Shown here one piece after another: positions 34,610 through 43,478 of a stretch of 64,000 bases of DNA. Source of the DNA: JBEICQ01 sp046297395. Its GTDB lineage: Bacteria > Bacteroidota > Bacteroidia > UBA4408. The notes under the pieces were generated by a model. That model was not told the DNA's origin. It searched no databases and saw only the letters and a list, made by a program, of their open reading frames with translations. The translations under genes were made by a program, and so were the position numbers. Location: contig JBKCNM010000073.1 in the NCBI GenBank assembly GCA_046297395.1, positions 1 to 64,000 of the forward strand. The letters run 5' to 3'. Numbering within the stretch: the first letter of the stretch is position 1; each line of letters opens with the position of its first letter.

Positions 34610-35962
34610 ATGAACATTACCAAGCAACAACAAGACGATCTGCACGCAGTCATCACCGTGAGTCTCGACCCTGCAGACTACTTAGAACCTTTTGAAAAAG
34701 CAGTAAAATCCTATGCCAAAAAAGCCAATATGCCCGGTTTTCGCCCCGGCATGGTTCCTGCAGGCATGGTGAAAAAAATGGTGGGACAATCCCTGATGGC
34801 AGAAGAAGTGACTCGAATTCTTCAGCGTTCATTACAGGATTATTTTGAGGAACAGCAGTTTGACCTGATGGGAAACGCGCTACCCTCCGATGAAGACAAA
34901 GACAAGGACTTGCCCAACTGGCAATCGCCCTCCACACTCGACTACAAATTTGACATTGCCTTTGCTCCCAGCTTTGAATTGCAAACCGGTAGCGGATCAT
35001 ATACGCGCCGTTATATTCAAGTAAGTGATGACCAGATTGAAAATCAGATCAACAGACTCAAACAACGCTTTGGCAGCATCTCTTATCCTGAAACCATAGA
35101 AAAAAACGACCTTGTTTATGCGGATATCACTGAGCTGCAGGAAGACGGCGAGGTAAAACCCGGAGGCGTTTTTGTGAATGGTCCGTTGTGGATAGAATCG
35201 ATCAAAGACGAAGAAACACTTGCTGCCTTTCTGGGAAAGAAAAAAGACGATGTGATTGAGGCAGATATTCAAAAACTTGCTGCCAATGAAACAGATCGTG
35301 CAGCATTGCTCAAGATAAAACCCGAAGAGCTGGCTGCCCATGGAAATACCTATCGTGTTAAAATTACTGCTATCTCTCGCATGCAACCTGCTGAGATGAA
35401 TGCGGAATTTTTTGCCAAGGTTTTTGGTGAGGAAGTGGACAATGAAGAGGCATTTCGCACCCGCATCCGCAGACAGATAGAAGATACCTACAAAAAAGAT
35501 TCGGATACGCTCTTGTATAATGAGATTCAGAAAACTTTGATCGAACAGAATCCATTGACCTTGCCGGAAGCATTTTTAAAGCGCTGGATAGCTGCAGTGA
35601 GCGAAAAACCAATGACCAGTGAAGAGATCGAAGCCGACTTTGACAACTACAGAAAATATTTGCACTGGAAACTGATTGAGAAAAAACTTACCGATCGTTT
35701 TGAGATTAAGGTAGAAGCAGATGACCTCAAAAATTACCTCAGAAATTTTTACATCTCTCAGTACACACAATATGTGGGTAGCATGCCTGAAGAAGAAAAC
35801 ATTCAGGCATATGTAAACAAATCGCTGCGTGAACGAAAAGAGATTGAAGGGATTGCAGACAAAATTGTGACAGAAAAGTTAATTGATGCCTTTGAAAAAC
35901 ATTTTCAGGTAACAAGCGTCTTTATGGACGAAGAAAAATTTTACGAAACACAAACACCATAA
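34610..35962 (+). CDS. tig: Trigger factor (ribosome-associated chaperone)
   Basis: A ribosome-bound chaperone that shields nascent chains. The N-terminal ribosome-binding signature is present as MPGFRPGMVPAGMVKK around residues 38-53, with Met where many have Lys. The middle PPIase domain (about 150-240) is divergent, and the C-terminal helical arms extend to about 430. The 450-residue length is normal. The order tig-clpP-clpX is widely conserved; clpP starts 2 bases after the stop. The PPIase active site looks degenerate, as usual in Bacteroidota. Confidence 0.93.
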   Translation: MNITKQQQDDLHAVITVSLDPADYLEPFEKAVKSYAKKANMPGFRPGMVPAGMVKKMVGQSLMAEEVTRILQRSLQDYFEEQQFDLMGNALPSDEDKDKDLPNWQSPSTLDYKFDIAFAPSFELQTGSGSYTRRYIQVSDDQIENQINRLKQRFGSISYPETIEKNDLVYADITELQEDGEVKPGGVFVNGPLWIESIKDEETLAAFLGKKKDDVIEADIQKLAANETDRAALLKIKPEELAAHGNTYRVKITAISRMQPAEMNAEFFAKVFGEEVDNEEAFRTRIRRQIEDTYKKDSDTLLYNEIQKTLIEQNPLTLPEAFLKRWIAAVSEKPMTSEEIEADFDNYRKYLHWKLIEKKLTDRFEIKVEADDLKNYLRNFYISQYTQYVGSMPEEENIQAYVNKSLRERKEIEGIADKIVTEKLIDAFEKHFQVTSVFMDEEKFYETQTP

Positions 35963-35964
35963 CC

Positions 35965-36636
35965 ATGGATACCAACAATGATTTCAGGAAGTTTGCCGTG
36001 CACAGCAGGGGCATCAGCGGCAATACCTTTGATTCCTACCACAGGCATCAGGTAACTTCACTCACGCCCTACATTCTTGAAGAAAGGCAACTGAATGTGA
36101 GCCAAATGGATGTTTTCTCCCGACTGATGATGGATCGCATCATCTTTTTGGGAACCGGCATCGACGACCAGGTGGCGAACATCGTGCAGGCCCAACTGCT
36201 TTTCTTACAGTCTACCGACCCCAGAAAAGACATACAGATTTACCTGAACTCACCCGGAGGTTCTGTATATGCAGGCTTGGGTATTTATGATACCATGCAT
36301 TACATCGAGCCGGATGTAGCTACTATTTGCACCGGTATGGCAGCCTCTATGGGTGCTGTACTGATGTGTGCCGGAGCCAAAGGCAAAAGGTCAGCCCTGA
36401 AACACGCCCGTGTGATGATTCATCAGCCGCTGGGTGGTGCGCAAGGACAAGCATCAGACATTGAAATTACCGCAAGGGAAATTCAGAAGCTCAAAAAAGA
36501 ACTTTACGAGATTATTTCTCAGCATTCCGGAAAACCATTCGACAAGGTATGGGCCGACAGTGATCGTGACTACTGGATGACTGCAGAAGAAGCACGCGAT
36601 TACGGAATGATTGACGAAGTGCTCACCAAACGATAA
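35965..36636 (+). CDS. clpP: ATP-dependent Clp protease proteolytic subunit
   Basis: A serine protease that forms the tetradecameric chamber fed by ClpX. The catalytic triad is S128 (MAASMGAV), H153 (VMIHQPLGG) and D202 (SDRDYWM). The oxyanion-forming NSPGGSV motif is at residues 95-101. The 223-residue length includes an N-terminal stretch of about 30 residues that may be processed. It lies between tig and clpX with spacings of 2 and 29 bases. Confidence 0.97.
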   Translation: MDTNNDFRKFAVHSRGISGNTFDSYHRHQVTSLTPYILEERQLNVSQMDVFSRLMMDRIIFLGTGIDDQVANIVQAQLLFLQSTDPRKDIQIYLNSPGGSVYAGLGIYDTMHYIEPDVATICTGMAASMGAVLMCAGAKGKRSALKHARVMIHQPLGGAQGQASDIEITAREIQKLKKELYEIISQHSGKPFDKVWADSDRDYWMTAEEARDYGMIDEVLTKR

Positions 36637-36665
36637 TAATTCTCTATTTCTAAGCATACCTACCG

Positions 36666-37904
36666 ATGAGTAAGGCTACACGCTGTTCATTCTGCGGAAG
36701 AGAAAAAAAAGAAGTTTCCATCCTTATTGCCGGCATCGACGGCCATATTTGCAACCATTGCGTGGAGCAGGCTTCTGCTATTCTGAATGAGGAAAAAAAC
36801 CTCAACACTTTTCCCGGAAAAATAGATGCCAAATTCACCCTGGTGATTCCTACCGAGATCAAGGCATTCCTGGATCAGTATGTCATCGGTCAGGATTTTG
36901 CAAAGCGTACATTGAGTGTAGCGGTGTACAACCATTACAAGCGGATTCAGGAAGGACAGCGAACAGCTGGAAAAAAAGAGGATATTGAACTGGAAAAATC
37001 CAACATCATCCTGGTAGGTGAAACCGGCACAGGAAAAACTCTTTTGGCACGCACCATTGCAAAATTGCTGAATGTGCCTTTTTGTATTGCCGATGCAACA
37101 GTGCTTACAGAAGCCGGATATGTAGGAGAAGATGTAGAGAGTATTCTCACACGATTGCTCCAGGCAGCCAATTACGATGTTCAGGCAGCAGAAAAAGGGA
37201 TTGTATTTATTGATGAGATAGATAAAATTGCCCGCAAAAGTGACAATCCTTCCATCACCCGCGATGTGTCGGGAGAAGGTGTGCAGCAAGCCTTGCTGAA
37301 AATCCTCGAAGGCACCACTGTAAATGTTCCACCCCAAGGAGGCAGGAAACACCCTGAAGCCAAAATGATTCAGGTTGATACCCGAAATATACTCTTTATT
37401 TGCGGCGGTGCTTTCGATGGGATCGAAAAGAAAATTGCCAGAAGATTGAATACAGGTGCCATTGGTTTTAAATCCGCAAAAAGAGAACAGCACGATGAAA
37501 CCAGTTTGTTGCAATATGTTTCTGCTCCCGATCTTAAAGCTTTCGGTCTGATTCCCGAATTGATTGGCAGGTTGCCAGTGGTGGCTTATCTTCAACCTTT
37601 GGATGAAAGCATGCTTCGTCAGATTCTTACCGAACCTAAAAATGCATTGGTGAAGCAATACATTCGGCTGTTTGAAATGGATGGCGTGCAACTCAAATTT
37701 GACAAGGAAGCATTGGATCTCATCATCGAAAAAGCCATGCAATTTAAACTGGGGGCAAGGGGTTTGCGCTCTATATGTGAAGCCATACTTACCGATGCCA
37801 TGTTTGAATTGCCAAACACCAAAGAAAAAGTGTTTAAGGTAAGCTATTCCTATGCCAATGAAAAACTCACACAGTCGGTGCTGAGTAAACTCAAGGCTGC
37901 TTGA
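36666..37904 (+). CDS. clpX: ATP-dependent Clp protease ATP-binding subunit ClpX
   Basis: A AAA+ unfoldase that recognises tagged substrates and threads them into ClpP. It has the N-terminal C4 zinc-binding domain (C7, C10, C29, C32), Walker A GETGTGKT at residues 118-125, Walker B VFIDEIDKI, and the RDVSGEGVQQALLK and LIPELIGRLPV motifs of ClpX. The LGARGLRSI sensor 2 motif lies near the C terminus. The 412-residue length is normal. It is the last gene of tig-clpP-clpX. Confidence 0.97.
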   Translation: MSKATRCSFCGREKKEVSILIAGIDGHICNHCVEQASAILNEEKNLNTFPGKIDAKFTLVIPTEIKAFLDQYVIGQDFAKRTLSVAVYNHYKRIQEGQRTAGKKEDIELEKSNIILVGETGTGKTLLARTIAKLLNVPFCIADATVLTEAGYVGEDVESILTRLLQAANYDVQAAEKGIVFIDEIDKIARKSDNPSITRDVSGEGVQQALLKILEGTTVNVPPQGGRKHPEAKMIQVDTRNILFICGGAFDGIEKKIARRLNTGAIGFKSAKREQHDETSLLQYVSAPDLKAFGLIPELIGRLPVVAYLQPLDESMLRQILTEPKNALVKQYIRLFEMDGVQLKFDKEALDLIIEKAMQFKLGARGLRSICEAILTDAMFELPNTKEKVFKVSYSYANEKLTQSVLSKLKAA

Positions 37905-38090
37905 TTGCTTTACACATCACTCCTCAATAAACAGGAAATAGTTTCTACCAAGAATAAGGATAAACATTTTTCTTTACAACTTTCGATGTCAGCCTGGGAG
38001 CATCATTATTTATTTAGAAGCTTCTTTACAAATGACATTTTTATATTGGAATTTCATTGATATCATCTATCAATCATTAAAAAATTGGAT

Positions 38091-38104
38091 GTATCAGTTG
38101 ATAC
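38091..38104. repeat. Short inverted repeat in an intergenic region
   Basis: GTATCA-GT-TGATAC is a perfect 6-2-6 palindrome in the 286-base convergent spacer between clpX and the polyprenyl synthase gene. It lacks a T-run, so it is not a classic terminator. Nothing else is recognised in this spacer. Confidence 0.4.
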
Positions 38105-38190
38105 GCTGTTTTGTCTGCGTTCAGCAGCATGTGGATTGAATAGTATTTGCTGAATTAAAAAATGAAATAGTTTTCTAAAAGAGTTTGTTT

Positions 38191-39171
38191 TTACTTTATT
38201 CTGTTCATCAGATTTTCAGCAAACTCTTCAAGGATTTGTTTTTTTTCTTTGGGAGCCTTGATCAGTTTTAAATGTTTAAGTGCTTGCTCCGAATGAGATT
38301 GTATTTTATTTTGGGTGTGATCGGGTATTTTTAGAAAATCAAATATGTTTTTAACGGCATTTACCTTTTCATCCGGGTCAGTTGTTGGGTGATTCATCCA
38401 TTGTTCCAGCTCTTCTTTCATGTAACGGTTGGCCATTTCGATGGCCTTGATCACCATGAAAGTTTTTTTATTGGCGATGATGTCACCTCCCGGTTTTTTA
38501 CCAAATGAATCGTGTTGGCCATACAAGTCGAGGTAATCATCCTGTAACTGAAAAGCAACGCCCAGTTGTCTGCCAAATTCATATACATGTGTTGCATCTA
38601 CATCTGATCCTTTAGCTACAATGGCTCCCATCTGCATGGATGCTCCCAGCAACACCGCTGTTTTTTGAGAAATCATTTGCAGGTAGCGAGCCTGTGTCAC
38701 GGTGTGTTCAGTTTCAAAATCCATGTCGAGTTGTTGCCCTTCGCACACCTGCAGGGCTGTGGTCGAAAATAGTTTTCTGAGTTTGTCTCCGGTTTCTCCC
38801 TTGTAGTGATCCAGGAATTGATAGGCTCTCACAAGCATGGCATCCCCGGATAAAATAGCGATGGGAATGTTCCATTTTTCATGCACGGTAGGTTTTCCTC
38901 GTCTTAGCGGGGCATTGTCCATGATGTCGTCGTGCAGCAAACTGAAATTATGAAAAACTTCAATGGCAATGGCTGCGGAAGTGGCTTCATGGTAATCGCC
39001 GCCAAACAAGTCGCATGCCATGAGTGTGAGCAGGGGACGCACGCGTTTTCCACCCAGTGAAAGGATGTAGGAAACCGGGGCATATAAATGCTCCGGCTTT
39101 TTGCTTCCTTCTGCTAAACAGATCTCAGCAATAGATTTTTCAAGGTGTTCCTGAAACAAACCGATATCCAC
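38191..39171 (-). CDS. trans-Polyprenyl diphosphate synthase (IspA/IspB family)
   Basis: Chain-elongating prenyltransferase that adds IPP units in trans to an allylic diphosphate. Visible motifs are GGKRVRP at 40-46, the first Asp-rich motif DDIMD at 81-85 followed by RRGKPT, and the second DDYLD at 211-215 with GKKPGGDIIANKKT after it. Residues before the first Asp-rich motif are Phe/Leu rich (FSLLH), so product length (geranylgeranyl or longer) is not safely predictable. The start is GTG 39171, 2 bases after the epimerase stop, making it the last gene of the RND-rmlA-epimerase run. It could serve menaquinone, carotenoid or glycolipid synthesis. Confidence 0.9.
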   Translation of the reverse strand: MDIGLFQEHLEKSIAEICLAEGSKKPEHLYAPVSYILSLGGKRVRPLLTLMACDLFGGDYHEATSAAIAIEVFHNFSLLHDDIMDNAPLRRGKPTVHEKWNIPIAILSGDAMLVRAYQFLDHYKGETGDKLRKLFSTTALQVCEGQQLDMDFETEHTVTQARYLQMISQKTAVLLGASMQMGAIVAKGSDVDATHVYEFGRQLGVAFQLQDDYLDLYGQHDSFGKKPGGDIIANKKTFMVIKAIEMANRYMKEELEQWMNHPTTDPDEKVNAVKNIFDFLKIPDHTQNKIQSHSEQALKHLKLIKAPKEKKQILEEFAENLMNRIK

Positions 39172-39173
39172 AA

Positions 39174-40109
39174 TCAGCGGATTTGTGCATGGTTTTTAAT
39201 CACCTTCATCAGACCTTTGTCAAGGCTAAGCATTGGTCGCTGGAGGAGTTGTTTCATTTTTGTCACATCCGGTTTACGACGCGTCATATCTCCTTCTGCC
39301 AATGGGGCCAGATGCTTGATTTTTGAACTGCTTTTGGTGAGTCTGATAATGGTTTGTGCAAGCTCGAGAATGGTGATTTCATCTTCACCACCCACATTTA
39401 CAACATCGTTGATGTAGGCATTGTGATAAAAGGCGTTGGTTGTAGCCTCAATATTGTCGTCGATGTAGCAAAAGGTGCGGGTTTGACTTCCATCGCCATA
39501 GATGGTGATGGGCTTGTCTTTGAGGGCAGCGAAAATAAATTTGGAGACCACAAAATCCTTTGATTGTTTTGGCCCGTAGGTATTGAAGAAACGGAAGATG
39601 GTGTATTCTAAACCGAATTCCTGATAGTAACTGCGCAGGAAAGCTTCTCCCACATTTTTTACGATGGCATAAGGTAATCGGGAATTCAAGGGAGTGGTAT
39701 GCTCATTTTGAGGAAACTCAACAGGTTCGCCATACACCTCTGAGGAAGACGAATAATATACTCTTTTAACACCTGTATTTTTAGACAATTGCAGGATGTT
39801 GCGAATGCCGGTAATATCATGTAGAACCATGACCGGATTTTCGAGGGTTCGCTTCACACCAACCAAAGCAGCATAATGAAAAACATAATCGAACTGGTAA
39901 GCGAAAAAGATGCCGGAGAGATCTTCGTAATTATTTACATCTGCTTTGATGAAACGAATGTTGTTATTGGGTGATACAGGTATTTTGGAAGCAAAACCTG
40001 TGATAAAATTATCTACCAATACGACTGAATTCTCTTTTTTTTCAGCCAGCTTTTCGGCCAAACAACTGGGAATGAATCCTGCTCCTCCTGTTACTAATAT
40101 TTTTGCCAT
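39174..40109 (-). CDS. NAD-dependent sugar-nucleotide epimerase/dehydratase
   Basis: An extended SDR enzyme acting on a nucleotide sugar. The N-terminal NAD motif is GGAGFIPSCLAEKL, a variant of GxxGxxG with Pro in place of the last Gly. The catalytic elements are YSSSSEVYG and the YxxxK motif in PYAIVKNVGE. RFFNTYGP and the GDGSQTRTFCYIDD block match the UDP-glucuronate decarboxylase/4-epimerase group. The 311-residue length is normal. It lies 18 bases after rmlA and 2 before the prenyl synthase. The exact reaction is not assignable. Confidence 0.85.
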   Translation of the reverse strand: MAKILVTGGAGFIPSCLAEKLAEKKENSVVLVDNFITGFASKIPVSPNNNIRFIKADVNNYEDLSGIFFAYQFDYVFHYAALVGVKRTLENPVMVLHDITGIRNILQLSKNTGVKRVYYSSSSEVYGEPVEFPQNEHTTPLNSRLPYAIVKNVGEAFLRSYYQEFGLEYTIFRFFNTYGPKQSKDFVVSKFIFAALKDKPITIYGDGSQTRTFCYIDDNIEATTNAFYHNAYINDVVNVGGEDEITILELAQTIIRLTKSSSKIKHLAPLAEGDMTRRKPDVTKMKQLLQRPMLSLDKGLMKVIKNHAQIR

Positions 40110-40127
40110 AACAATTGGTAAATGTGT

Positions 40128-40982
40128 TTACAATGTGAGTAAATAATTGCCATATCCGCTCTTGGTAAGCGGTTTGGCAATTTCATGCAATTGGGTTTTA
40201 TCAATGTATCCCATACGGTATGCCACTTCCTCTATACATCCAATTTTTAAACCTTGCCTTTCTTCTATTACCTGAACAAACTGTCCTGCCTGCATCAATG
40301 ATGCAAAGGTACCCGTATCGAGCCAGGCGGTTCCACGATCAAGGATGCCCACCTTAAGTTTTCCGCGATTGAGATATTCTTTGTTTACATCGGTAATTTC
40401 ATATTCACCTCTTGGAGATGGCTTTAGATTTTCGGCGATGCTCACCACTTCGTTGTCGTAAAAATACAGTCCGGGTACAGCATAATTCGATTTTGGTTTG
40501 GCAGGTTTTTCTTCGATGGACAAAACTTTATTCGCTGCATCGAATTCCACCACGCCGTATCGTTCCGGATCTGAAACATGGTAAGCAAACACCACTCCTC
40601 CGTCGGGATTATGAAAGCCTTGCAGCAGTCTGCCAAGGCCCGAGCCATAAAAAATATTGTCACCCAGGATGAGTGATACCTTGTCGTTTCCGATGAATGA
40701 TTTACCTATCACAAATGCCTGTGCAAGTCCGTTAGGCACTTCCTGAACAGCATAAGAGAACGAACAACCAATGCGGCTTCCGTCCCCCAATAGCCTTTCA
40801 AAATGGGGTAAATCATGTGGCGTAGAGATAATCAGTACCTCTCTTATTCCGGCCATCATTAGCACAGACAAGGGATAGTAAATCATGGGTTTGTCATACA
40901 CCGGCATGAGTTGTTTGCTCACGGCCAAGGTGAGGGGGTGCAGGCGTGTTCCGCTGCCACCGGCAAGAATGATACCTTTCAT
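40128..40982 (-). CDS. rmlA: Glucose-1-phosphate thymidylyltransferase
   Basis: Makes dTDP-glucose from dTTP and glucose 1-phosphate, the first step to dTDP-rhamnose and other deoxysugars. The N-terminal nucleotide-binding signature GGSGTRLHPLTLAVSKQLMP is complete, and LGDNIFYG and EEKPAKPKSNYAVPGLYFYD are the expected active-site blocks. At 284 residues it has the normal RmlA length. A TATCTTTG promoter box lies 18 bases upstream, overlapping the end of the spacer after the RND gene. No rmlB, rmlC or rmlD is present in the window. Confidence 0.94.
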   Translation of the reverse strand: MKGIILAGGSGTRLHPLTLAVSKQLMPVYDKPMIYYPLSVLMMAGIREVLIISTPHDLPHFERLLGDGSRIGCSFSYAVQEVPNGLAQAFVIGKSFIGNDKVSLILGDNIFYGSGLGRLLQGFHNPDGGVVFAYHVSDPERYGVVEFDAANKVLSIEEKPAKPKSNYAVPGLYFYDNEVVSIAENLKPSPRGEYEITDVNKEYLNRGKLKVGILDRGTAWLDTGTFASLMQAGQFVQVIEERQGLKIGCIEEVAYRMGYIDKTQLHEIAKPLTKSGYGNYLLTL

Positions 40983-40999
40983 TGCAAACTGCTGAGGTT

Positions 41000-41007
41000 C
41001 AAAGATA
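41000..41007 (-). promoter_or_regulatory. Putative -7 promoter box of rmlA
   Basis: TATCTTTG on the minus strand matches TAnnTTTG and ends 17 bases before the rmlA ATG, in the 29-base gap after the RND gene. rmlA and the genes after it may therefore be transcribed independently. Confidence 0.5.
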
Positions 41008-41011
41008 GAAA

Positions 41012-43408
41012 TTATTTTTCGGGCTGTTTCACCTTGAGTTCATCCAGGGCAATGTCTTCCTCTTCGGCCCAGAACTCAATCAATGGTTCTTCGATAAAAG
41101 CTCTTGTAATGAGTCGTTTTTCAAGCGACAACAGAAAACATGGAAGGAGTATCAGGTTCGACGCATAAGAGATTAGCAGGGTGATGGAGATAAGTAATCC
41201 GAGTGCAGCTGTGCCGCCGAAGCCGGAGGCCATAAAAATACCGAAGCCGAAAAACAGGATGATGGCAGTATAAATCATGCTCACACCTGTTTCTCCCAGT
41301 GTTTTGCTCACCGTTTTAGAAATGCTGTAGTGTTGCAGTCTGTATTCCTGTCGGTACTTGGTAAGGAAATACATATTGCCATCTGATGCGATGCCAAAGG
41401 CGATACTAAAAACCAAAATGGTGGATGGTTTCAGGGGAATGCCCCAGTAGCCGATGAATCCGGCTGTTATCAGCAGGGGTATCATGCTTGGCAGAAGGCT
41501 GATCACCACCATGCGAAAGGAGGTAAAAAGAGTAAACATCACAATCGCAATCAGGATCACAGCAAAGAATACACTTTCTAACAAATTTTTTACGAGGTAA
41601 TCATTTCCTTTAAGGAACATCACACAATTTCCGGTGAGCGAAACATTGTATTCTTTCGGATCAAAGATGGAATCTACAGCAGGCCGGATATCCCGAAGGA
41701 GTTTTTTCATTTTGATGGAGCCCACATCAGCAATCTGCACATTGACCCTGGTTATTTGTTTGCTGCTGTCAACAAAAGCTTTAAAGGTACTTAGCTTTTT
41801 TCCTGTACCGGAAACCAGAGAGCCGATGTGAGCCACCTCGCTGGCAGGAGGCAGAAGATAATGTTTTGGATCGCCTTCATTGAGCGCCTGGTTAGCAAAC
41901 TTCACGGCTTCAACACCCGATAAAGGTTTGGAGAACTCCGGATAACGCAGAAAAATTTTCTGCAGGCGATTGATTTTGTAGAGGGTTTTGAGTTTGAAAG
42001 CCCCCCCTTTCTTTTTGGTATCGATACCAATCTCGAAGGGCAGCACACCGGCATAGTTTTTTTCAAAAAATCTCAGGTCAGTGTAGATAGGATGATCGGA
42101 GGGCAAATCATATACAACAAAACCTTCTGCTCTGATCCTGGATATGCCCACTACAGAGATTGCCACCAACAAAAGGGTGATCCCATAAATGAGTTTGCGG
42201 TGATGATGCACCCACCAGTCGATGTTTTTCAGAAGTCCCGTAATCATTGGGTTTTCCACATGCCTGATTTGTTTTACCGAAGGTGGCGGGAGGTAACTGA
42301 AGATAACGGGAATAAGCAGGAGAGACACTGCATAGGTGGCCATTACATTGATGGATGCCACCAGTCCGAATTCAACCAGAATAGAGGATTTTGTAAAACA
42401 AAAAACGGCAAAGCCAATAGAGGTTGTTACATTGGCAAAGAAGGTGGAGACTCCTATTTTGCCCACCATGCGCGTGAGTGATCTGGCCTGGTTTCCATGC
42501 ATGCTGTACTCCTGGTGATATTTGTTGAGCATGAGGATGCAGTTGGGAATCCCTATCACGATGATGAGGGGTGGAATGAGACCGGACAGGACGGTGATTT
42601 TGTATCCGAACAGAACAATGCAGCCAAATGACCAAACCACGCCGATGATGACGATTAGCAAAGAGAAAACAACCGGCGTTGCGCTGCGGAAAAACAGCAG
42701 CAGAATAAGTGCAGTTACCAATACAGCCAAGCCCAGAAACATGGTCATCTCGGAGGCGATTTTTCTGGCCAGCACAGTGCGTATATATGGCAAGCCTGAG
42801 TAATGCAGGACAAGGTTGTGTTTGCTTTCAAACTGTTTCGCTAAAATCTTGATGGAGTCTACCATCGAGAGGCGGTTGCGGCTGTTGAGCATCTCCCGGG
42901 TAAAGGTGATGGCCATCAGGTGTGAACGATGGTCTTTGGAATATATAAATCCTTCATAAAACGGCAGTCTGTATACCTCCTTGCTCAGGGAATCGAGCAC
43001 TTGCTGAGAGGGAACAAACTCGGGGAAGAGGGGTTTCAACTCAAACTTGTTCAGGCTATCGTTTACATGCAATGTACTTATTCTGCCAATAGAGAGCACT
43101 TCCTGGATGCCTTTGATGTTGTTGATGCTCTTGCCCAATTCACACCAATCATTGAACTTACGAAGTTTGAAAAATCCGGAATCTTCAATTCCTATTACCA
43201 TCACCGCGCCATCCTCTCCGAATTGTTTTTTAAATCGGTTGTAGGCTACCAGGGTGGAGTCGTCGTCAGGAAGGAGTTTGGCAAATTCGTAGGTAATACG
43301 AACCTGGGCAGCAAAATATCCCATGATTAGGGTAAGCAGGGCCACCACTCCCAAAACAGGGAGGCGGTTACGCAGAATGAAGCCTGCCAGCCTGTACCAT
43401 ACATTCAT
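41012..43408 (-). CDS. RND superfamily (MMPL/HAE3-type) exporter
   Basis: An inner-membrane RND permease with about 12 helices in two repeats, each with a large periplasmic loop (about 30-210 and 420-600). Sequence such as ANVTTSIGFAVFCFTKSSILVEFG and the matching MIYTAIILFFGFGIFMASGF near the C terminus is typical of MMPL/HAE3 proteins, which move lipids, hopanoids or drugs. No partner adaptor or TolC is adjacent. ATG 43408 (MNVWYRLAGF) gives 798 residues, with a TATATTTG box 8 bases upstream. The genes behind it (rmlA, epimerase, prenyl synthase) hint at a glycolipid or isoprenoid-lipid substrate, which is inference. Confidence 0.88.
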   Translation of the reverse strand: MNVWYRLAGFILRNRLPVLGVVALLTLIMGYFAAQVRITYEFAKLLPDDDSTLVAYNRFKKQFGEDGAVMVIGIEDSGFFKLRKFNDWCELGKSINNIKGIQEVLSIGRISTLHVNDSLNKFELKPLFPEFVPSQQVLDSLSKEVYRLPFYEGFIYSKDHRSHLMAITFTREMLNSRNRLSMVDSIKILAKQFESKHNLVLHYSGLPYIRTVLARKIASEMTMFLGLAVLVTALILLLFFRSATPVVFSLLIVIIGVVWSFGCIVLFGYKITVLSGLIPPLIIVIGIPNCILMLNKYHQEYSMHGNQARSLTRMVGKIGVSTFFANVTTSIGFAVFCFTKSSILVEFGLVASINVMATYAVSLLLIPVIFSYLPPPSVKQIRHVENPMITGLLKNIDWWVHHHRKLIYGITLLLVAISVVGISRIRAEGFVVYDLPSDHPIYTDLRFFEKNYAGVLPFEIGIDTKKKGGAFKLKTLYKINRLQKIFLRYPEFSKPLSGVEAVKFANQALNEGDPKHYLLPPASEVAHIGSLVSGTGKKLSTFKAFVDSSKQITRVNVQIADVGSIKMKKLLRDIRPAVDSIFDPKEYNVSLTGNCVMFLKGNDYLVKNLLESVFFAVILIAIVMFTLFTSFRMVVISLLPSMIPLLITAGFIGYWGIPLKPSTILVFSIAFGIASDGNMYFLTKYRQEYRLQHYSISKTVSKTLGETGVSMIYTAIILFFGFGIFMASGFGGTAALGLLISITLLISYASNLILLPCFLLSLEKRLITRAFIEEPLIEFWAEEEDIALDELKVKQPEK

Positions 43409-43416
43409 ACAATTGC

Positions 43417-43424
43417 CAAATATA
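43417..43424 (-). promoter_or_regulatory. Putative -7 promoter box of the RND exporter gene
   Basis: TATATTTG on the minus strand ends 8 bases before ATG 43408, again a near-leaderless arrangement. It supports this start over the longer frame. Confidence 0.5.
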
Positions 43425-43478
43425 AGATATCCCTCAAGTTGTCTGTCACTTTTTTTTATCAATTTAGCAACTGATATT

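Noticed and set aside
36687..37742. Minus-strand open frame of 351 codons across clpX
   Set aside because: It is a shadow of clpX. Its composition is implausible (Phe- and Cys-rich) and no family signature is visible.
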